A stretch of 64,000 bases of DNA from Welwitschia mirabilis (Eukaryota; Gnetophyta; Gnetopsida; Welwitschiales), in NCBI GenBank assembly GCA_051453625.1, contig JBOZIK010000001.1, forward strand, positions 199,604,677 to 199,668,676, written 5' to 3'. The position numbers were made by a program, and so were the translations under genes. Of the stretch, positions 46,140 through 59,147 are shown piece by piece. The notes below the pieces were generated by a model. The model had not been told where the DNA came from. It searched no databases and saw nothing but the letters and a program-made list of their open reading frames with translations. Position 1 is the stretch's first letter. Each line of letters opens with the position of its first letter.

Positions 46140-47570
46140 AAACTTTTACTCTACATGAACATATTACTTAGGCATTACTTTAAGCTTAAAGAAACCATCT
46201 TCTTTAAAAAATTTCATAAGAAAGGGCTCTACCCTCTTATGTTACAAATACCCTAAATGGATTGTCTCTTCAAGATTACTAAAAAATGTCTCCTTTATTA
46301 TCTTAATCTCTTCTAAGAAGATATTACCATGATTTTCTTCCATCTCCTTCCACTCATATTGTGCTTTATCCAAAACTTCACAAAGCGCTTCTCCATGTTA
46401 GCCAAAAATAGTCTAGTTGATCTATACCTTACATGAATTTTTCATGGCTTCTAATTTTTCCTAAGCTAGAAGTGTTATTTCTAAAATGACTTAAATAAAA
46501 ATTAAGTAAATAAATATGAATTTAATTCTCTTAATGAACTTGGAAAACTTTACATTTTAAACACTTATGATGACTAAACCTTTAAAGTAAATAAGACAAG
46601 ATTAGATCATGACTTTTTATATACATGATATCATAATTTAGTTGCATTATCCCCTAAGTAAACTACAAACATGAAAGAGTGGTTTCCTCAAAGGATAGAG
46701 TTCTTCATTTTCGTTTTCAAACTTGTTATTCTTATACTAGTGAAATATTTATGGTTGCACATGTTTTTTAAATTCTATATTACTATTTCTGCAGATGGAA
46801 TGTGGTCCTTTGATTTTATAGCTTGTAGTTTAAATTTTTAAGCTTAGCATATTTTAAAAATTTAGACCTTATATTCTGAATTTTAATGTTGTATTTTAGA
46901 ACTTACTTTTTAAATTTTTAAGCCTTACTTTATTAATTTCTTGTGTTAATCTAGTGGTGCAATAAAATAATTAACTCATTCTCTCCTCGAAAGCACCCTT
47001 AAGATCTCTTAGATTTTTGAATTTAACTATTAACCATTCACTTTGAAGTTTAATTTAATGTATTATGACATATGAAATAAAATAATTAATTCATCATGTA
47101 ATTTCTATGGCATAATAGAATAATTAAATCATTCCTTACTTAAGTATCCCTTAGTTCTCTTTTAGTATAAGAGTTTTCCAAAGTTTTAAAGTCTTATTTG
47201 TTATTATACATTGCAAAAAGTACAATGCAATGTATGATGCTCTTATAATTGAGGGAGAAGAAACTAGTATGATGAACACATAACATAAGAAAATAAAATT
47301 TGATACATCAAAAGAAAGATTCCCTAATCCAATCAGTTCCAGATCCAACAAGTAGTATAAGGAGCCTTAGAGATTGATGTCTTATAATAGAAGGAGATGA
47401 ATTATGTACTTATCATGAATCTAGATTAAGCTAGAATAAATCCTAAAGCTTTACATTATCTAAATTGATTTCATATATGACATCAATATTAACTTTATAT
47501 AGGCTATTTATTTTTCATACTACTTATAGCACTAGAATAAGGAGATATAAGTAAAGTCATGACCTATTGG
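46140..47570. other. unassigned, probably 3' region of a gypsy relic
   Basis: No gene was recognised. It lies downstream (minus sense) of the integrase relic at 47580-48560 and may be its 3' untranslated region or LTR. A protein-like minus-strand stretch rich in Lys/Glu/Phe lies near 46200-46370 (EWKEMEENHGNIFLEEIKII) with no known match. Confidence 0.4.
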
Positions 47571-47579
47571 ATATATTGG

Positions 47580-48560
47580 TAAAACTATTTAGACCTTTAA
47601 CCATTAATTTTGAATGGATGATTACCATAAGGCTTAAAGTCCTAGAAACATTATGAGAAAATATTTCTAACACTTAGAATGGGCTAGTCCATCTATTCAT
47701 AATTTTTTAAAAAATTGTAATTTTGCAAATAATAAGGTAAAGCCAAGTGACTACATTTAAAACTTTTCCTATGGAAGGTTTTTATTATTTCTTTTTAAAC
47801 ATCACAATTCTTAAATTATATATTTCTAATTTATTTAGTTCATTTATAACAGTATTCCTACATTTTAAATTTTTACTAAGGTTATGGTTAAGATATTTTA
47901 TGATTCAAAATGATTTATGTTCTATTTATTTAGAAAGATAACAAGCTTTTCCAAAAATAACTCTTTAAGAAGACATTTTATAGGTAATTCCAAAGAATAT
48001 TATGAAGGTGAAGTGACTAGTTTTTTCTATTAGAATTCAATATTTTCTATAGGATTCTCTTAAATGCATGATTGGTAACATCTACTTAATCATTAGTTTG
48101 TAGATGGTTTGAAGGAGTAACTTTATGTATGATACCACATTTCTTCATAAGATTGCTCATTATTTTATCATAAATATGAGTTCTTTTATAATTAATAAGA
48201 TCATTAGGATGACCATTGTTAGATAACATATGTTTTTTTAAGAATCTAGTAACTTTTCTAGCATTATTTGTTCTAATTAAAATAGCTTTATATCACTTAA
48301 TGATATAACCAACACAAACTAGTATGTATAGATAAAAAAAGATAAATAAAACAACTAATAACATCTATACCTCATATACTAAAGGTTTTAATTTCTAAAA
48401 GAGTTCAAAGAGGCATCATATCTCTCTTTTTAATGCTTTCTATATCATATCATAAGAAAATCTCAAGTTCAACTCTGTTAATGATATCTAACCCACTTGT
48501 TGAATTATTTTCCAAATATTTGCATTCCTGATATATTTCTCTACCTTCTTTGGATCAAAA
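47580..48560 (-). pseudogene. isolated Athila/Tat-type integrase relic
   Basis: The minus-strand reading gives VTRFLKKHMLSNNGHPNDLI, then KRTHIYDKIMSNLMKKCGI, then HKVTPSNHLQTND (about 48090-48270). These match the family blocks VxxFLKKxIFxRFGxPxxLISDxGTHFxN...YGVxHKVATPYHPQTNG. YRVIFGKACYL and IEHKSF (about 47920-47980) are the post-core block, and a KLMVKGLNSF-like end near 47590 matches the C-terminal FKVNGxRLKPF. The second catalytic Asp position (SDxG) reads NYKR, so the triad is lost. No RT lies upstream; the neighbour there is LINE B. Confidence 0.8.
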
Positions 48561-49250
48561 TGGAGGTGCTTTCTCATTTTTTTCTCATTTTTGATTTTTC
48601 AATCCTTTGATAGATGTCTTTATAGAATTACCTTTATTATTTTCTTCTATTTTTTAAAAAATTTGTTGTTTCTTACTAGACAGATATACCATAGAACTAT
48701 TTCCTCACATATCCTCACTAAATTTAACATGGATTTCTATCTTTCTTTCTAGTTTAAATTCTACTATAATTTTGTCATAATTGGACAAAACTAAAATGAA
48801 TTCTTAGTGGTATTTAATTGATTTAATTTTTCAAAGGCTACCAAAACTTTAGAACCTCTTCTTCTCAAGTTAACTGCTATTAACATGTTATGTTTTATTA
48901 CCATCCATTTTAATCTTTTATATTTATCCATTATGAATTTCTATAATCTATTCTTTATAAGATTGTATATACCATATTTCTTAAAAAAAATCCCTTTAAT
49001 ATGATATTTTTATCATTTAGCATGTGTTGATCCATTCCCCTTATTTTTACTAAGTGCTAATTTTGAGTTCTTTCAATTAGCTTTTCTATAAATATTCAAT
49101 TTGCTGAATTTCACATCTTCGATAGGTTTCCCTATTCTAGTATTTTTCAACCTATTTTTCTATCTTATTCCTTAATTCAAACCTTACTAGTGCTATCTAT
49201 TCTATTTTTTCTTGGATATCTTTGCATAACTCTTTAGAGTTTCAAAGTCA
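48560..49250. other. unassigned AT-rich stretch
   Basis: No feature recognised. It probably holds further decayed gypsy sequence and the 3' end of LINE B. Confidence 0.4.
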
Positions 49251-49799
49251 AACCTTGCCTTTTTCTATTTTCTAATTCATTCATTTTTAAAGTTATCTCC
49301 TATCTTCATGTAATATTGTTTAGAAATGAAACTCCCCTTACTATGCCTTATAATCTTTGTGTTTTTCCTTTATCAAATTTATCTAGAAAGGTAACCATCC
49401 ACTTTAAACCTCTTGATAATATTCACTTGTGTAATAAATATACTATCTTAAGTGTCTTAGATGCCCCATCCTCTTAATTCCACTAGTTGTACTCTCTTCT
49501 TTCATGCCACCACATGGATCCTTTCACCTCACTTACTCCTTTTCATATTAATTTTATAATTATTTTATTGATTATATTTTCACTTTTTTAAGAGAGAGCT
49601 CTAATGGACATGCTATACCTAGTTATAACTCATAAGACTATATTTGCTAGGATGACCTTTGGCTTACTTAATAGCAAGACTAAATTCTAGCTATAATATT
49701 ATTTCTTTATTTCTTTAATAAATGGTTTCAAGTTGGAATATGCTTCTAATGAAACATGGGAATTTCCAATTAATAGTATATGTTAGCTCCATTTCAATC

Positions 49800-50480
49800 T
49801 TTTTTACCTTTACCACCACTTATTATATGCTATTTCAAGTATTTAACAAGTAGACTCTACTCTTCTTCTAGCTCACTTGTAGCACTAAACTCCTATCAAA
49901 TATTTAGAGCCCTCTCTTTTTATGTCTTAAATATGTTTAATGCTTTCTTCCAAAATGATAATTGTATCATTTATAAAATGATTACAAAGTTAGCTCTTTT
50001 ATGCATCTTGATACCTACTTCACATCTTATTGTATATAGTCTTATAAATAGTTAAGAATTATTATGAAAAGGTATGGTGAGAATGATATCCATGTGCCTT
50101 AACCTCTTCCTACCCTAAAAATCCAATGGATAATTTAATTTAATTTTAAACTAAATATAGCCATTCTTTGCATTTTAATAGCTAGTCTTCTAAAATTTAA
50201 AGAAAGTTCCTTCCTTTGTTAAATGTGATCCATAAAACTCCAAGAAATAATATTGTAAATATCGCTAGTATCTACTTTTAAAATGCATACTTAATAAAAT
50301 AAAAGATTTTAAGATTAATAATTACTTGATCTAATATGCTTCTTTCTTATAGAATCTAGCCTAGTTAGGATTTAGGACTTTCTAAAGGTAGGAGTAAATC
50401 CTTTTTTCTAAGATCTTTAGAAAGAGTCTATAAGTTATGTTATAGACTCTAATTAGTTTAAATTCTTATATCTATATAGA
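49800..50480 (-). pseudogene. LINE reverse transcriptase, broken
   Basis: The minus-strand reading gives FKLIRVYNITYRLFLKILEK at about 50405-50465 (family RPISL-NxxYKixxKvLaxRL). A GxLRQGDPLSPxLF-like block, GRKRLRHMDI, lies near 50090. The FADD box reads FIND at 49966-49977, followed by TIIILEESIKHIQDIK with one stop. The first catalytic Asp has become Asn by a single transition. The 91-residue plus-strand frame at 49780-50055 is only the shadow of this region. Confidence 0.8.
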
Positions 50481-51229
50481 TTCTTAATTCTTTAAAATTA
50501 TTACAATATCTATGTTGTTCTAGTAATAGGAGATCCTACCATTCTCTAACATACTATTCATTACAACTTCTATTAGTTTTCTATGTATCACTAGTACCTC
50601 TTAAAAAATTATACTATCCATTCATCTAGACTGGGGTTATTATTTTGCTTTATAGTTTTTATGGTCTTTTAAATTTTATATACTTCAAAGGGCACTAAGA
50701 GGATTTTCCCCTTACTAGATGTTAATTTTAAATTTTATATTAGCATCTGCATTTTTCATTACTTTCTTTTCCTCTCATAGGAACTACATGCTATGTAGAA
50801 GATCCTCATGCACCTCTTCTTGTGGGTAGTTCTTTTCTTTTTGGTTGATCTTTTCTATGAAGTTTTTATGCCTCCTTTAATTTGTAATGTTAAAAAACAA
50901 ATTTGTGGAGTTGTTCCCATCTTTTAAGCAATTAACATGAGTTCTTTGTCTCTAATAAATCTCTTTTGCATTCTAATACTATATAGCTTTCAAATATTTA
51001 TCCACTAATCTTATTGTGTATCCTCTCCTTTTATTTTTACTTTTACAAATATCTTTTATCTTCTTATTTATTTTCTTCTTATAGGTTATTTTATATATCT
51101 AGTTCTTACTCCATTATTTTAACCATTATTTTGTAATTTTTTATTTTTTTAATAGTATTACTAGATCATCTTCACAATTAGTTTAATTGCTTTTTATAAG
51201 ATCTAACTAATTCTATTTTCTTCAGCCAA

Positions 51230-51470
51230 GCATTCTCAAAATAAAATTGATATTTCTTCTTGTTTATTTTTCTAGAATAGAGAATGATTGGTGTATGGTT
51301 TAAACACCACTACCATCCCCCCTCTAGAATCCATTATCTTTCTTCAACTCATTTCATTAATATCAGTTCTCTGTCTATCCTAGTTAAAATTCTATTTTCT
51401 AATTTTTTTCTTGTAGATCATGTAATCTAAATTTCATTGATTACTAAATTGATTAAATTTAGATTTTTCA
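51230..51470 (-). pseudogene. LINE endonuclease C-terminal blocks
   Basis: The minus-strand reading near 51360-51460 gives NLINLVINEI, then TWSTRKKLENRILTRIDREL. It corresponds to the FTWSNxR..P-LxRLDR block of plant LINE endonucleases. Then LNHTPIILYSRK and YQFYFENAWLKK (about 51240-51310) correspond to SDHxPI-L and FRFENxWL. Stops between. No upstream part of the domain is clear. Confidence 0.7.
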
Positions 51471-52438
51471 TGAATAATACAAGCTCATTGGTAACTGCAA
51501 GGTTTCATTTTGGCCCCTCCCTACTTGTTCTATTAGGTATTAATTTAGTTGAAATAACCTATTAATATATATTTTTATCCTAAAAGCCTCTATTCTAGTT
51601 TTCCCCCATTTTCCCCATAGTATTATATCTTATTTAACTTACTAGATGCTATTGATGTTTATTAAATATTATTATTTTATTTTAAGTAGTGATAACTATC
51701 TATTTTCATTTATTATTCATACCACATTTCCTTTTGAAAGAGAGTTGTAATAGCTCTTTCTCTTCTCATGCTTGGTTTTATTTAGTATTGTAATTTTCTT
51801 CAAATCTTCTAAGACAATCCTTTAATGAGGTTTTTATTTTTTGTAAACATATTATGTTTAAGTTAGACTTTATGAAAGGTTACCTTAGCATCTATTTTTT
51901 CATGGCTAATTACATTACCCTAATGTTCTAGCTTATAATCTTTATTTAATTAGTTTTTTTAGAGGTCTTTATTACCATCTCTAAAAGATATTTCTATGAT
52001 CCATTTGCAATATTCTTTATTACTTCTCTTCTTGCCTTGATAGCCCCTAATAGGTCATCTAGTAGTTTTTATTTTCTTGTCATCTTGTAACTCAGATCTT
52101 GAATATTCTTCATCACAACTATATAAATATTAAAAATTTGTTAGAAGATCTACTTTGAGTCCTATTCTTATTTTTTTTTAATGTAGAGGGAGTTCACTCT
52201 TTATACCTTAATGAATTTGAATTTTCTCTTGAACTTTTCATTCACTTTTATTTTGTGATTTAACTACTTCATTTACCTTCTTCTTAAAACTAGATGAAGG
52301 TCATTATTTTTTTTTAAATTTATATTTTATTATCTTATGTTTGTGATTTCTATAAATTGGTAAACCATGCCCTTAAAAATCTTAGAGATATACTCCTTCT
52401 TCCATACTTTTTGTAAACGTGTTCTTTAATCTTAGGGT

Positions 52439-52480
52439 AAAAAACTTTTCTATGTGTTCCATTATTTTACAAAAGTTACA
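52439..52480 (-). pseudogene. LINE ORF1 CCHC knuckle remnant
   Basis: The minus-strand reading CNFCKIMEHIEKFF keeps the CxxC pair and the His at the correct spacing; the fourth ligand reads Phe. It is positioned upstream of the endonuclease of LINE B, as in LINE A. Confidence 0.55.
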
Positions 52481-53853
52481 TGGGCTTTGTAGGTTTTCAT
52501 ATTCTACTTATACTTTAGTTGTTTTAAAATTGTAAATGACTTTAAAATCTTTAAGTTTTTTCATTAGTTTTAGATGAATTCATGTAAAAAACTTGATTAC
52601 TACTATTCTTATTCCATTAAGTATTATTGGATTAATCCTAATATATCTTCAAACTATGTTACAAGCTCCTATATGAGAGCCTAATTTCATAGGATAAGGC
52701 TTATTCCTCTCATCCTAAATAAGATTGATAGTCTCTAAAAGATCATTAAGAAGATTTCTCTTGGCTTTTTCATTAATATTAAAAATATCATATGAAATAA
52801 TCATGATCCTTTTAAAATCATGATGTTTAGATCCTTCTCAATGTAAGATAAAAAAAGGGAAAATTTTCTTTTTTTAATGATTAATTATTCTCTAAATTTA
52901 ACCATTTATACAATAATCTTGACATGATAAAAATAGCATTTTATTATGAAATATTAAAGGCTTATGAATGATGTTATTATTTATGTTGAAGATGCTACAA
53001 TGAAAAGGTGGAGCAGCATTGAATCAAAGAGATTAGAAGAGATGCCTAAGTGGAATTTAATCATAAGTGCCTTATCAAAGACATTTAAAATGTGTTCATA
53101 TCCTTGTAAAATGATGTTCCACTTCTTAATGATCATAGAATAAGAATTGTAATAATAAAGTTTGTCATGTGTACAATGTTTTATTGTAAGTAGTTAATTA
53201 GTCAAACTTGTCACGTGGCTAGACTTAAGAGCATCCTAAGTAGCTCATATAGAAGACTAAATTCTCTGTTAACTACTTTTGCCTCTCTCTCTTCCTTTAT
53301 TAAGAATTTAAAAAATCCTAATAAAGAGAGAAATAGATCATCTTGTAAAACCAATTCTTTATAGTTATTGAAAGAAGGGGTTTCAAGTTTTATTTGCATT
53401 AGAGTATTGATTTCTTCATTGGATTTTTACTTGTTTTAACATTTTTAGAATCTATCTTTTAAGATATTAATACTCTAATTATAGATGTTTTTCCTTTACA
53501 AATATTATAGAAGCACAAGTAGAAGAGAGCTCAAAATTGATTATTCCTTTGAGGAATTAACTGATCAAAACTTTAATAATCTTGATAGTTAGGATTTTAA
53601 TAATTAAAGTATGATATTAGATAGGAGCTCATTTGATCTATATAATAAAAATTCTTGCATTTTAAATTCAGGTATGATTTAGGTTATTTACTTTTGAGTT
53701 TTAAATTACTATATAAATAAATATTTATTATTTTCTCCTTTTTAATTTTTAGATTAGTTTTCTTTAAGTAGATTATAACATAAGAATCCTAAAAATTTCT
53801 AACTGTTGTATCTCTATGGATTAACTTAGGTTGCAGAGACTTGCTTCCACATT

Positions 53854-53871
53854 TGGTGCCATTGCTAGGGA
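53854..53871 (+). promoter_or_regulatory. primer binding site, tRNA-Asp type
   Basis: TGGTGCCATTGCTAGGGA differs from the Athila/Tat PBS TGGCGCCGTTGCCGGGGA only by transitions. It is less decayed than the one at 39992. Confidence 0.85.
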
Positions 53872-53999
53872 GGTGCTAGTATTCTTTGGAATTTCTAGAT
53901 CTCTTGGGATTTTTTATTTTGATTTTTGAAATAGGTGATTTTTTTATTTTTATAGTTTTATTAGTTCTTGCATTTATGTTTTGATGTATCATAAACTAT

Positions 54000-55900
54000 T
54001 CTTATATGTCACAAAAAATAAAAAGTAAAGGGTTAAAATTTATTATGGAGAACATAAAGTGTAGTCTTTTTAATTTTAAGGAATATAGACAAATCATGTA
54101 ATAACCTCAACCTTTCTTAACCTCATACTTATTCTTTAAATATCAAGATTCATCTTCCCTAACCTTTTAAGTTATTACAAACTCAAAACATAGTGAAATA
54201 ATTTTATCTTTAGAAACTAATACTTCTTCCACTACTTTTTAACTTATCCCAGAGGTGATAAAAATAGAGTTTGAGAGAAGTACTCTTCCAATTCCTTCTA
54301 CTACTTTTTTATTAGTTAGAGATATAAATATCACTAAATATTTTCAGCCCAAATCTGAACTAATACCTAAAATAAAGCTATAATTATAAAGTATCAACAA
54401 TATGACTAGGAATCCAAAGGTTTAGAAAACCCTAAGAGAAGCCCCTTAAAAGAACGAATTAAGGAATCCACAACCGAATTAGCTTATTTGGTGGAAAGCA
54501 CATAGAAATAAATAACTTAAGTGCCTTACCTAAATATAATAAGAAGGACATGGATGATCCACTTTAATTTCTTATTAATCCTGATTCTTTTCTTCATACT
54601 CTTAGGAAATCAAGCATGGATAGACTCTATTTAATGGATTTTAAAATTTTCCTCATTGAAAATTCTAGGAATTACTTATACCATCTTGATCATTACTCTA
54701 TCACTTCACCACTCTATCACTTCTAAATATCAAATGAAAAGAGCATCATTTGACAGATATCTTATAAATTGTAAAGTTTAGGGTCTTAGAAAAAGGATTA
54801 CTACTTTTAAATAAAAAGAAGAGAAAAACCATGTTATAGCTTTTGAAAGATCTTTTTCTTATGTTACTAGATACCTAGTAAATAATATTGAATATTGGAA
54901 ACTAGTAGGCTATTTTGTTGAAGATCTTCTACCTAACACTTGTCAAATGATGGACTTTACATGTGGGGAGAATATCATGGAATTTCCATTGAATCAATGT
55001 TGGTCAAAGTTATAATCTCTACAAGAATAAAGCAATTCATGGAAGTTAATAAAAGAAGAAGTGCCCACTTTAGGAAAATACTTAAGGCAAATGAAAAGTA
55101 TTTGAATAAGTAAAGAAGATTTTATAGTTAAATAGGTGTTAGAAGAGGTAATAAAGGATATGATAGAAGCATAGGATAAAGTTGCTATCATAGTAAGGGA
55201 TTTGAAATATGAAAACTATAATAACAAGGCTAATAAAGAAGTTGTTTTTAAGAAAAATAAATGCTTACTTTATTAAGACATTGACTATGAAATTGATAAA
55301 TATTTAGCTCTGCCCTTATATCAGAATAATTTTTATGAACCATTGTGTGCCCTAAATCACATGAATCAAAATTCATAGCAAAATATTTATCAAGCTCTAA
55401 AAACAAATTTTAGTAGGTTTTAAAAATCTTTTAGAAGAAGGGTTTTTGGAAATAACACTTGTGGTTCATCTATAAATAAAATTCCTTTTACCTTTTCTTG
55501 TTATGAACAACCAACTACTTCCACTTAGCAATCTACATTGATTCTCTTTAAGTTAATCTAGATTCTTTACAGTAAAACATGAAAAAACATTTTACCAACC
55601 TTAGATAATCTCTGATAGAAACCAATAAAAATTTAGACAAGCTTGTGATGTTGATGTAATAAATATTATATGTAAAAGCCTTACCTTCAACTAGTCATTC
55701 CAATCCTAACTAGATCAAGGATTTAAAAGCTATAACTAAAAGTGATTTAAGGATTAGGAATGAATTAAAAATAAGCATAGTAGTAGAAGGACTTTAATAC
55801 CTTGAGAGCAAGAATGAAAATACACAATCACCTTTTGCAAAGATATTGAAAAATAATGATGAATAACTAAGCATTGAATTAAAAAAACTTTTAAAAGAAG
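54000..55900 (+). pseudogene. probable gag region, not clearly readable
   Basis: The position between PBS and protease implies Gag. Protein-like stretches occur (for example AFERSFSYVTRYLVNNIEYW near 54840-54900, and GRRGNKGYDRS-like sequence near 55140), but no Gag block or CCHC knuckle can be named with confidence. Stops are frequent. Confidence 0.4.
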
Positions 55901-56079
55901 CTTTTATGTCTATGCATCTTTGGAAATTATTAATAGACAACAAAAAGTATGAGAATATCTTTAGAGATTTAGTAAATAAAAATTGAAAAAGAAAACTCCC
56001 TAAAAGAGTTTACCTAGCTAATCAATGATTTTTGCAACTTAGTCAATAAAGTTTAAAATACAGAAAATCTAGAGATATA

Positions 56080-56520
56080 ACTTTAGTTATTATTTTAGAG
56101 GGAAATTTTAGGCTAAGGTATTACTTAGTTGATTTAGGGGAAAATATAAATATGATTCTAGAACAAATCATGAAAGAGACTCAGACTACAAGATCACCTA
56201 CAACCTATAAATGTTATCTTAGAAATGGTAAATGGCTCTCTCGATATGGCCATAAATGTAGTAAAATACTTAGTTTTTCTAATAAATAAAGGTTTTATCC
56301 AACTTATCTTATTATTCTTGAAGTGATAAAAATGAATGAATTCCTCTAATTTTAGATAAAGCATGATCATCTACTATAAATAAAGTTATTAATACAAGAA
56401 ATGGTATTCTCAAATTATAATTTGACAGTGAAAAGTTTGATGTAAATGTTTATGATGCAACTATGAAACACACAAAGATGGATGATGAAAAAGAGGAATC
56501 TGTGTGTAACTTAAGTTATA
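56080..56520 (+). pseudogene. retropepsin-type protease, broken
   Basis: The plus-strand reading LVIILEGNFRLRYYLVDLGE near 56080-56140 has the active-site block DLGEN (family DLGAS). IILEVIKMNEFL near 56310, and KFDVNVYDATMKHTKMDDEK near 56430-56490, which matches the EKxxFDVxxAxKHP-xDE tail of Athila-type proteases. Catalytic Asp and Gly remain; stops and a shift break the chain. Confidence 0.7.
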
Positions 56521-56989
56521 TGGAAGCCTATTATTTTATTAGAAACAAGAGGAGGAATTTTTTTAATAGATGAAATCTTAAATATTGTTGATGAACATCT
56601 CCTTAAATGTAATTACTTAAGAATTATCTTGATTCTTTTAATTCTTATGAACTTAACTATGGTTTAAAAATAAAAAATAGTCAAAAACAAGAACCATCTA
56701 GTACTTTTATGAAAATATCTTAAGGTAACATAAAAAGAGGCCTATCAAAATGTGTTCCACATCTAAGTAAAGAAGGAGAATATGTAGAATTAGAATCTTA
56801 ACAAGAGAAGAGGTCACTAGAAATATAGTTAAAAGAATTACTCTAGGATCTTAAATATACATTTATAGGTAAAAAAATAGCTCACCATTGATAATTAGTT
56901 CTAAATTAAATTCTAAGCAAGAGGAAATCCCCACTTAATTGTTAAAAATGAAGGATGAAGCCTTTACATGGATTCATAGGGACGTGTGG

Positions 56990-57780
56990 ACATTCCTTCT
57001 CATATAGTATAGTACAAAATTTATTTATAAGATAAGGTAAAACCTATATGCCAACCCCAAAGAAGGTTGAACTCAGTCCTAAAACAAGCTATGAAATATA
57101 ACATTATTAAGCTTATGAATGTAAACATAATTTATGAAATTGCTGATAGTGAGTGGATGAGCCCTATAATGGTTGTAGTAAAAAAGGGAAATAAATGGAG
57201 GATCTACATAGACTTTTGAAAACTCAACCAAGTCACAAAGAAAGATCATTTCTCTCTATTTTTTGTAGATCAAGTGATTTATAAAATACAAGGGCATAAC
57301 TTCTACTACTTTTTCAATGGGTATAATTGAATTTACTTGCATAAAAGGATAAAATTTTAATAAATTTCACCTCATATTTTGGGACATATTCATTTTGGAG
57401 GATGTTATTTAGATGATGTAATGCTCCAGGTACCTTCCAAAGAGCATCAAGATATGTTTATTAATATGCTTTATGATTTTATAAAGGTTTTTATGGATGA
57501 TTTATTAGTATTAAGGGGGTTCTTTTGAGAAGACTATTCTACATCTAGCAAAAATACTATATCTTTGTATTGAAAGTAGACTAAAATCAAGTTTTCAAGT
57601 ATTTTTTTAATGCTTACTAAAGGTGTACTTTTGGGCCATGTATTTTCCAAGAAATGCATTGAAATGAATTTCTCTAATATTAAGGTTATCCAAAATTTAC
57701 AACCCCCTACCTTTCTTAAATAGTTAAGATAATTTCTTAGGCATGAAGGATTATATAAAAGGTTTATTAAAGGCTCAATA
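56990..57780 (+). pseudogene. gypsy reverse transcriptase, catalytic Asp pair retained
   Basis: Blocks in order: RRLNSVLKQAMKYNIIKLMN, IADSEWMSPIMVVVKKGNKW, RIYIDF, KLNQVTKKDHFSLFFVDQVI, YKIQGHNFYYFFNGYN (57060-57320). The FMDD box, IKVFMDDLLV, is intact at 57490-57501. Then LGHVFSKKCIEMNFSNIKVI and RFIKGSI (57640-57780). The YCFLDGYSGYNQI block has lost residues, and stops lie at several Gln/Trp positions. The minus-strand frame 57534-57785 is its shadow. Confidence 0.85.
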
Positions 57781-57839
57781 ATCAATAAGTCTTTGAAATC
57801 CTTAAGAAAAAAATAGTAACTACTCCTATATTACAAGGT

Positions 57840-58250
57840 CCATACTAGTACTTTAATTTTAAATTAATGATAGATGTTATAAATTATGCAGTAGCAGTTG
57901 TTTTAGGCCAAAGGATTGATAAGAAAATTTCTATGGTTGTTTATGTTAGTAGGATATTGAACCCCACTTAAATCAATTTATATACTACCAAAAGAGAATT
58001 ATTAGCAATTATACCATTACTCAATAAATTTAGATATTATCTCATTAGATTTTACACTAATATTCATATAGATCATATAGCCATTAAATGTATGTTGTCT
58101 AAGTTTCAACTTAATTCTCAAGTATTGAGATGACTTCTCCTTCTACAAGAATGTAACATTTTAATCATTAATAAAAAAGAGAGTGAGAATGTGATGGCTG
58201 ATCATCTTTCTCATTTATTAATCAAACCTAAAACTCAAGACAATGATAAT
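57840..58250 (+). pseudogene. gypsy RNase H, broken
   Basis: Plus-strand reading: YAVAVVLGQRIDKKISMVVY, then TTKRELLAIIPLLNKFRYYL, then NIHIDHIAIKCMLSK and LLLLQECNILIINKKESENV, MADHLSHL. These match the Athila RNase H blocks (AVGAVLGQR, TTEKELLAI, VYTDHAALKYLL, ENxVADHLSR). The TDH block reads IDH, and the catalytic Asp and Glu residues appear present. A few stops occur. Confidence 0.8.
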
Positions 58251-58568
58251 ACTTATGATCAATTTCTATATGAACATATCCTCTTTTGTGAAGTATCTAA
58301 TAAACAATCTTAAGACCCTTGGTATATAGATATTGTCAACTGCCCGATGAGCCATTAGATTCTAAGTATTAGACTCATAATGAAATAAAGATATTCTTAC
58401 ACTGGATTCATAGACATTTTTAGATTCCACCTTACTTATTTAAGATATGTGTAGATTACATTATCGAAAGGTGTAAGCCATAATGAAAATAGAAGAGTTT
58501 ATTATAACTTTATCATGTAGGGGTAGGAGGAGGACACTTTGATGGAAGAAAGATAACTATTCTAGTTC

Positions 58569-58578
58569 NNNNNNNNNN
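58569..58578. other. assembly gap, 10 N
   Basis: Inside the integrase zinc-binding region of the gypsy relic. Confidence 0.95.
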
Positions 58579-59137
58579 ATCATTATTCAAAGATGCCTAT
58601 TAATTTTTAAAAACATGTGAAAAATGTCAACATTATGGGAGGATCACAAGAAGAGATAAGATATTCCTCTAGTCCATTATGGAATGTGAGCCATTTACTT
58701 TCTAAGGCATTTATTTTATTAGTCCACTAACCCCTTCTTCATTTCAAAAGTCATATATTCTTGTAACTATAGATTACATAATCAAAGCTATATTAAAAAG
58801 CTCCAATAAAATAAAACTTGTTTACAAATTCTTGAAAACTAATATTTGAATAGGTTTGAATTACCTAAAATTTTAATTTCTAATCAAGAAACACATTTTA
58901 TGAACAAGATAGTAGAAGAATTTCTTGCATAAGATGGTGCCTAGCATAGAATAACAAATGCATACCACTTGAAAACAAATGAGTTAACTAAAAGAATCAA
59001 TAAAGAACTAAAAAGAATGTTCCAAAAAGTAGCCAATGTCCATAGAAAAAACTAGAGTTTCAAATTAGATGAGGTTCTTTAGGTCTATTACATCACTTTT
59101 AAGACTACATTAGATTTTCACCTCATATGAGTTAGTC

Positions 59138-59147
59138 NNNNNNNNNN
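59138..59147. other. assembly gap, 10 N
   Basis: Inside the integrase core end of the gypsy relic. Confidence 0.95.

Larger units (their letters stand above)
49250..52860 (-). mobile_element. L1-type LINE relic B
   Basis: Same layout and orientation as LINE A: ORF1 with a knuckle near 52440-52480, endonuclease end blocks near 51240-51450, RT near 49800-50480. The two copies differ strongly and are not a recent duplication. Ends are approximate; no poly(A) tail or TSD was identified. Confidence 0.8.

Noticed and set aside
49780-50055. 91-residue plus-strand frame
   Set aside because: It is the shadow of the minus-strand LINE RT, whose FIND box lies inside it.
57534-57785. 83-residue minus-strand frame
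   Set aside because: It is the shadow of the plus-strand gypsy RT that follows the FMDD box.
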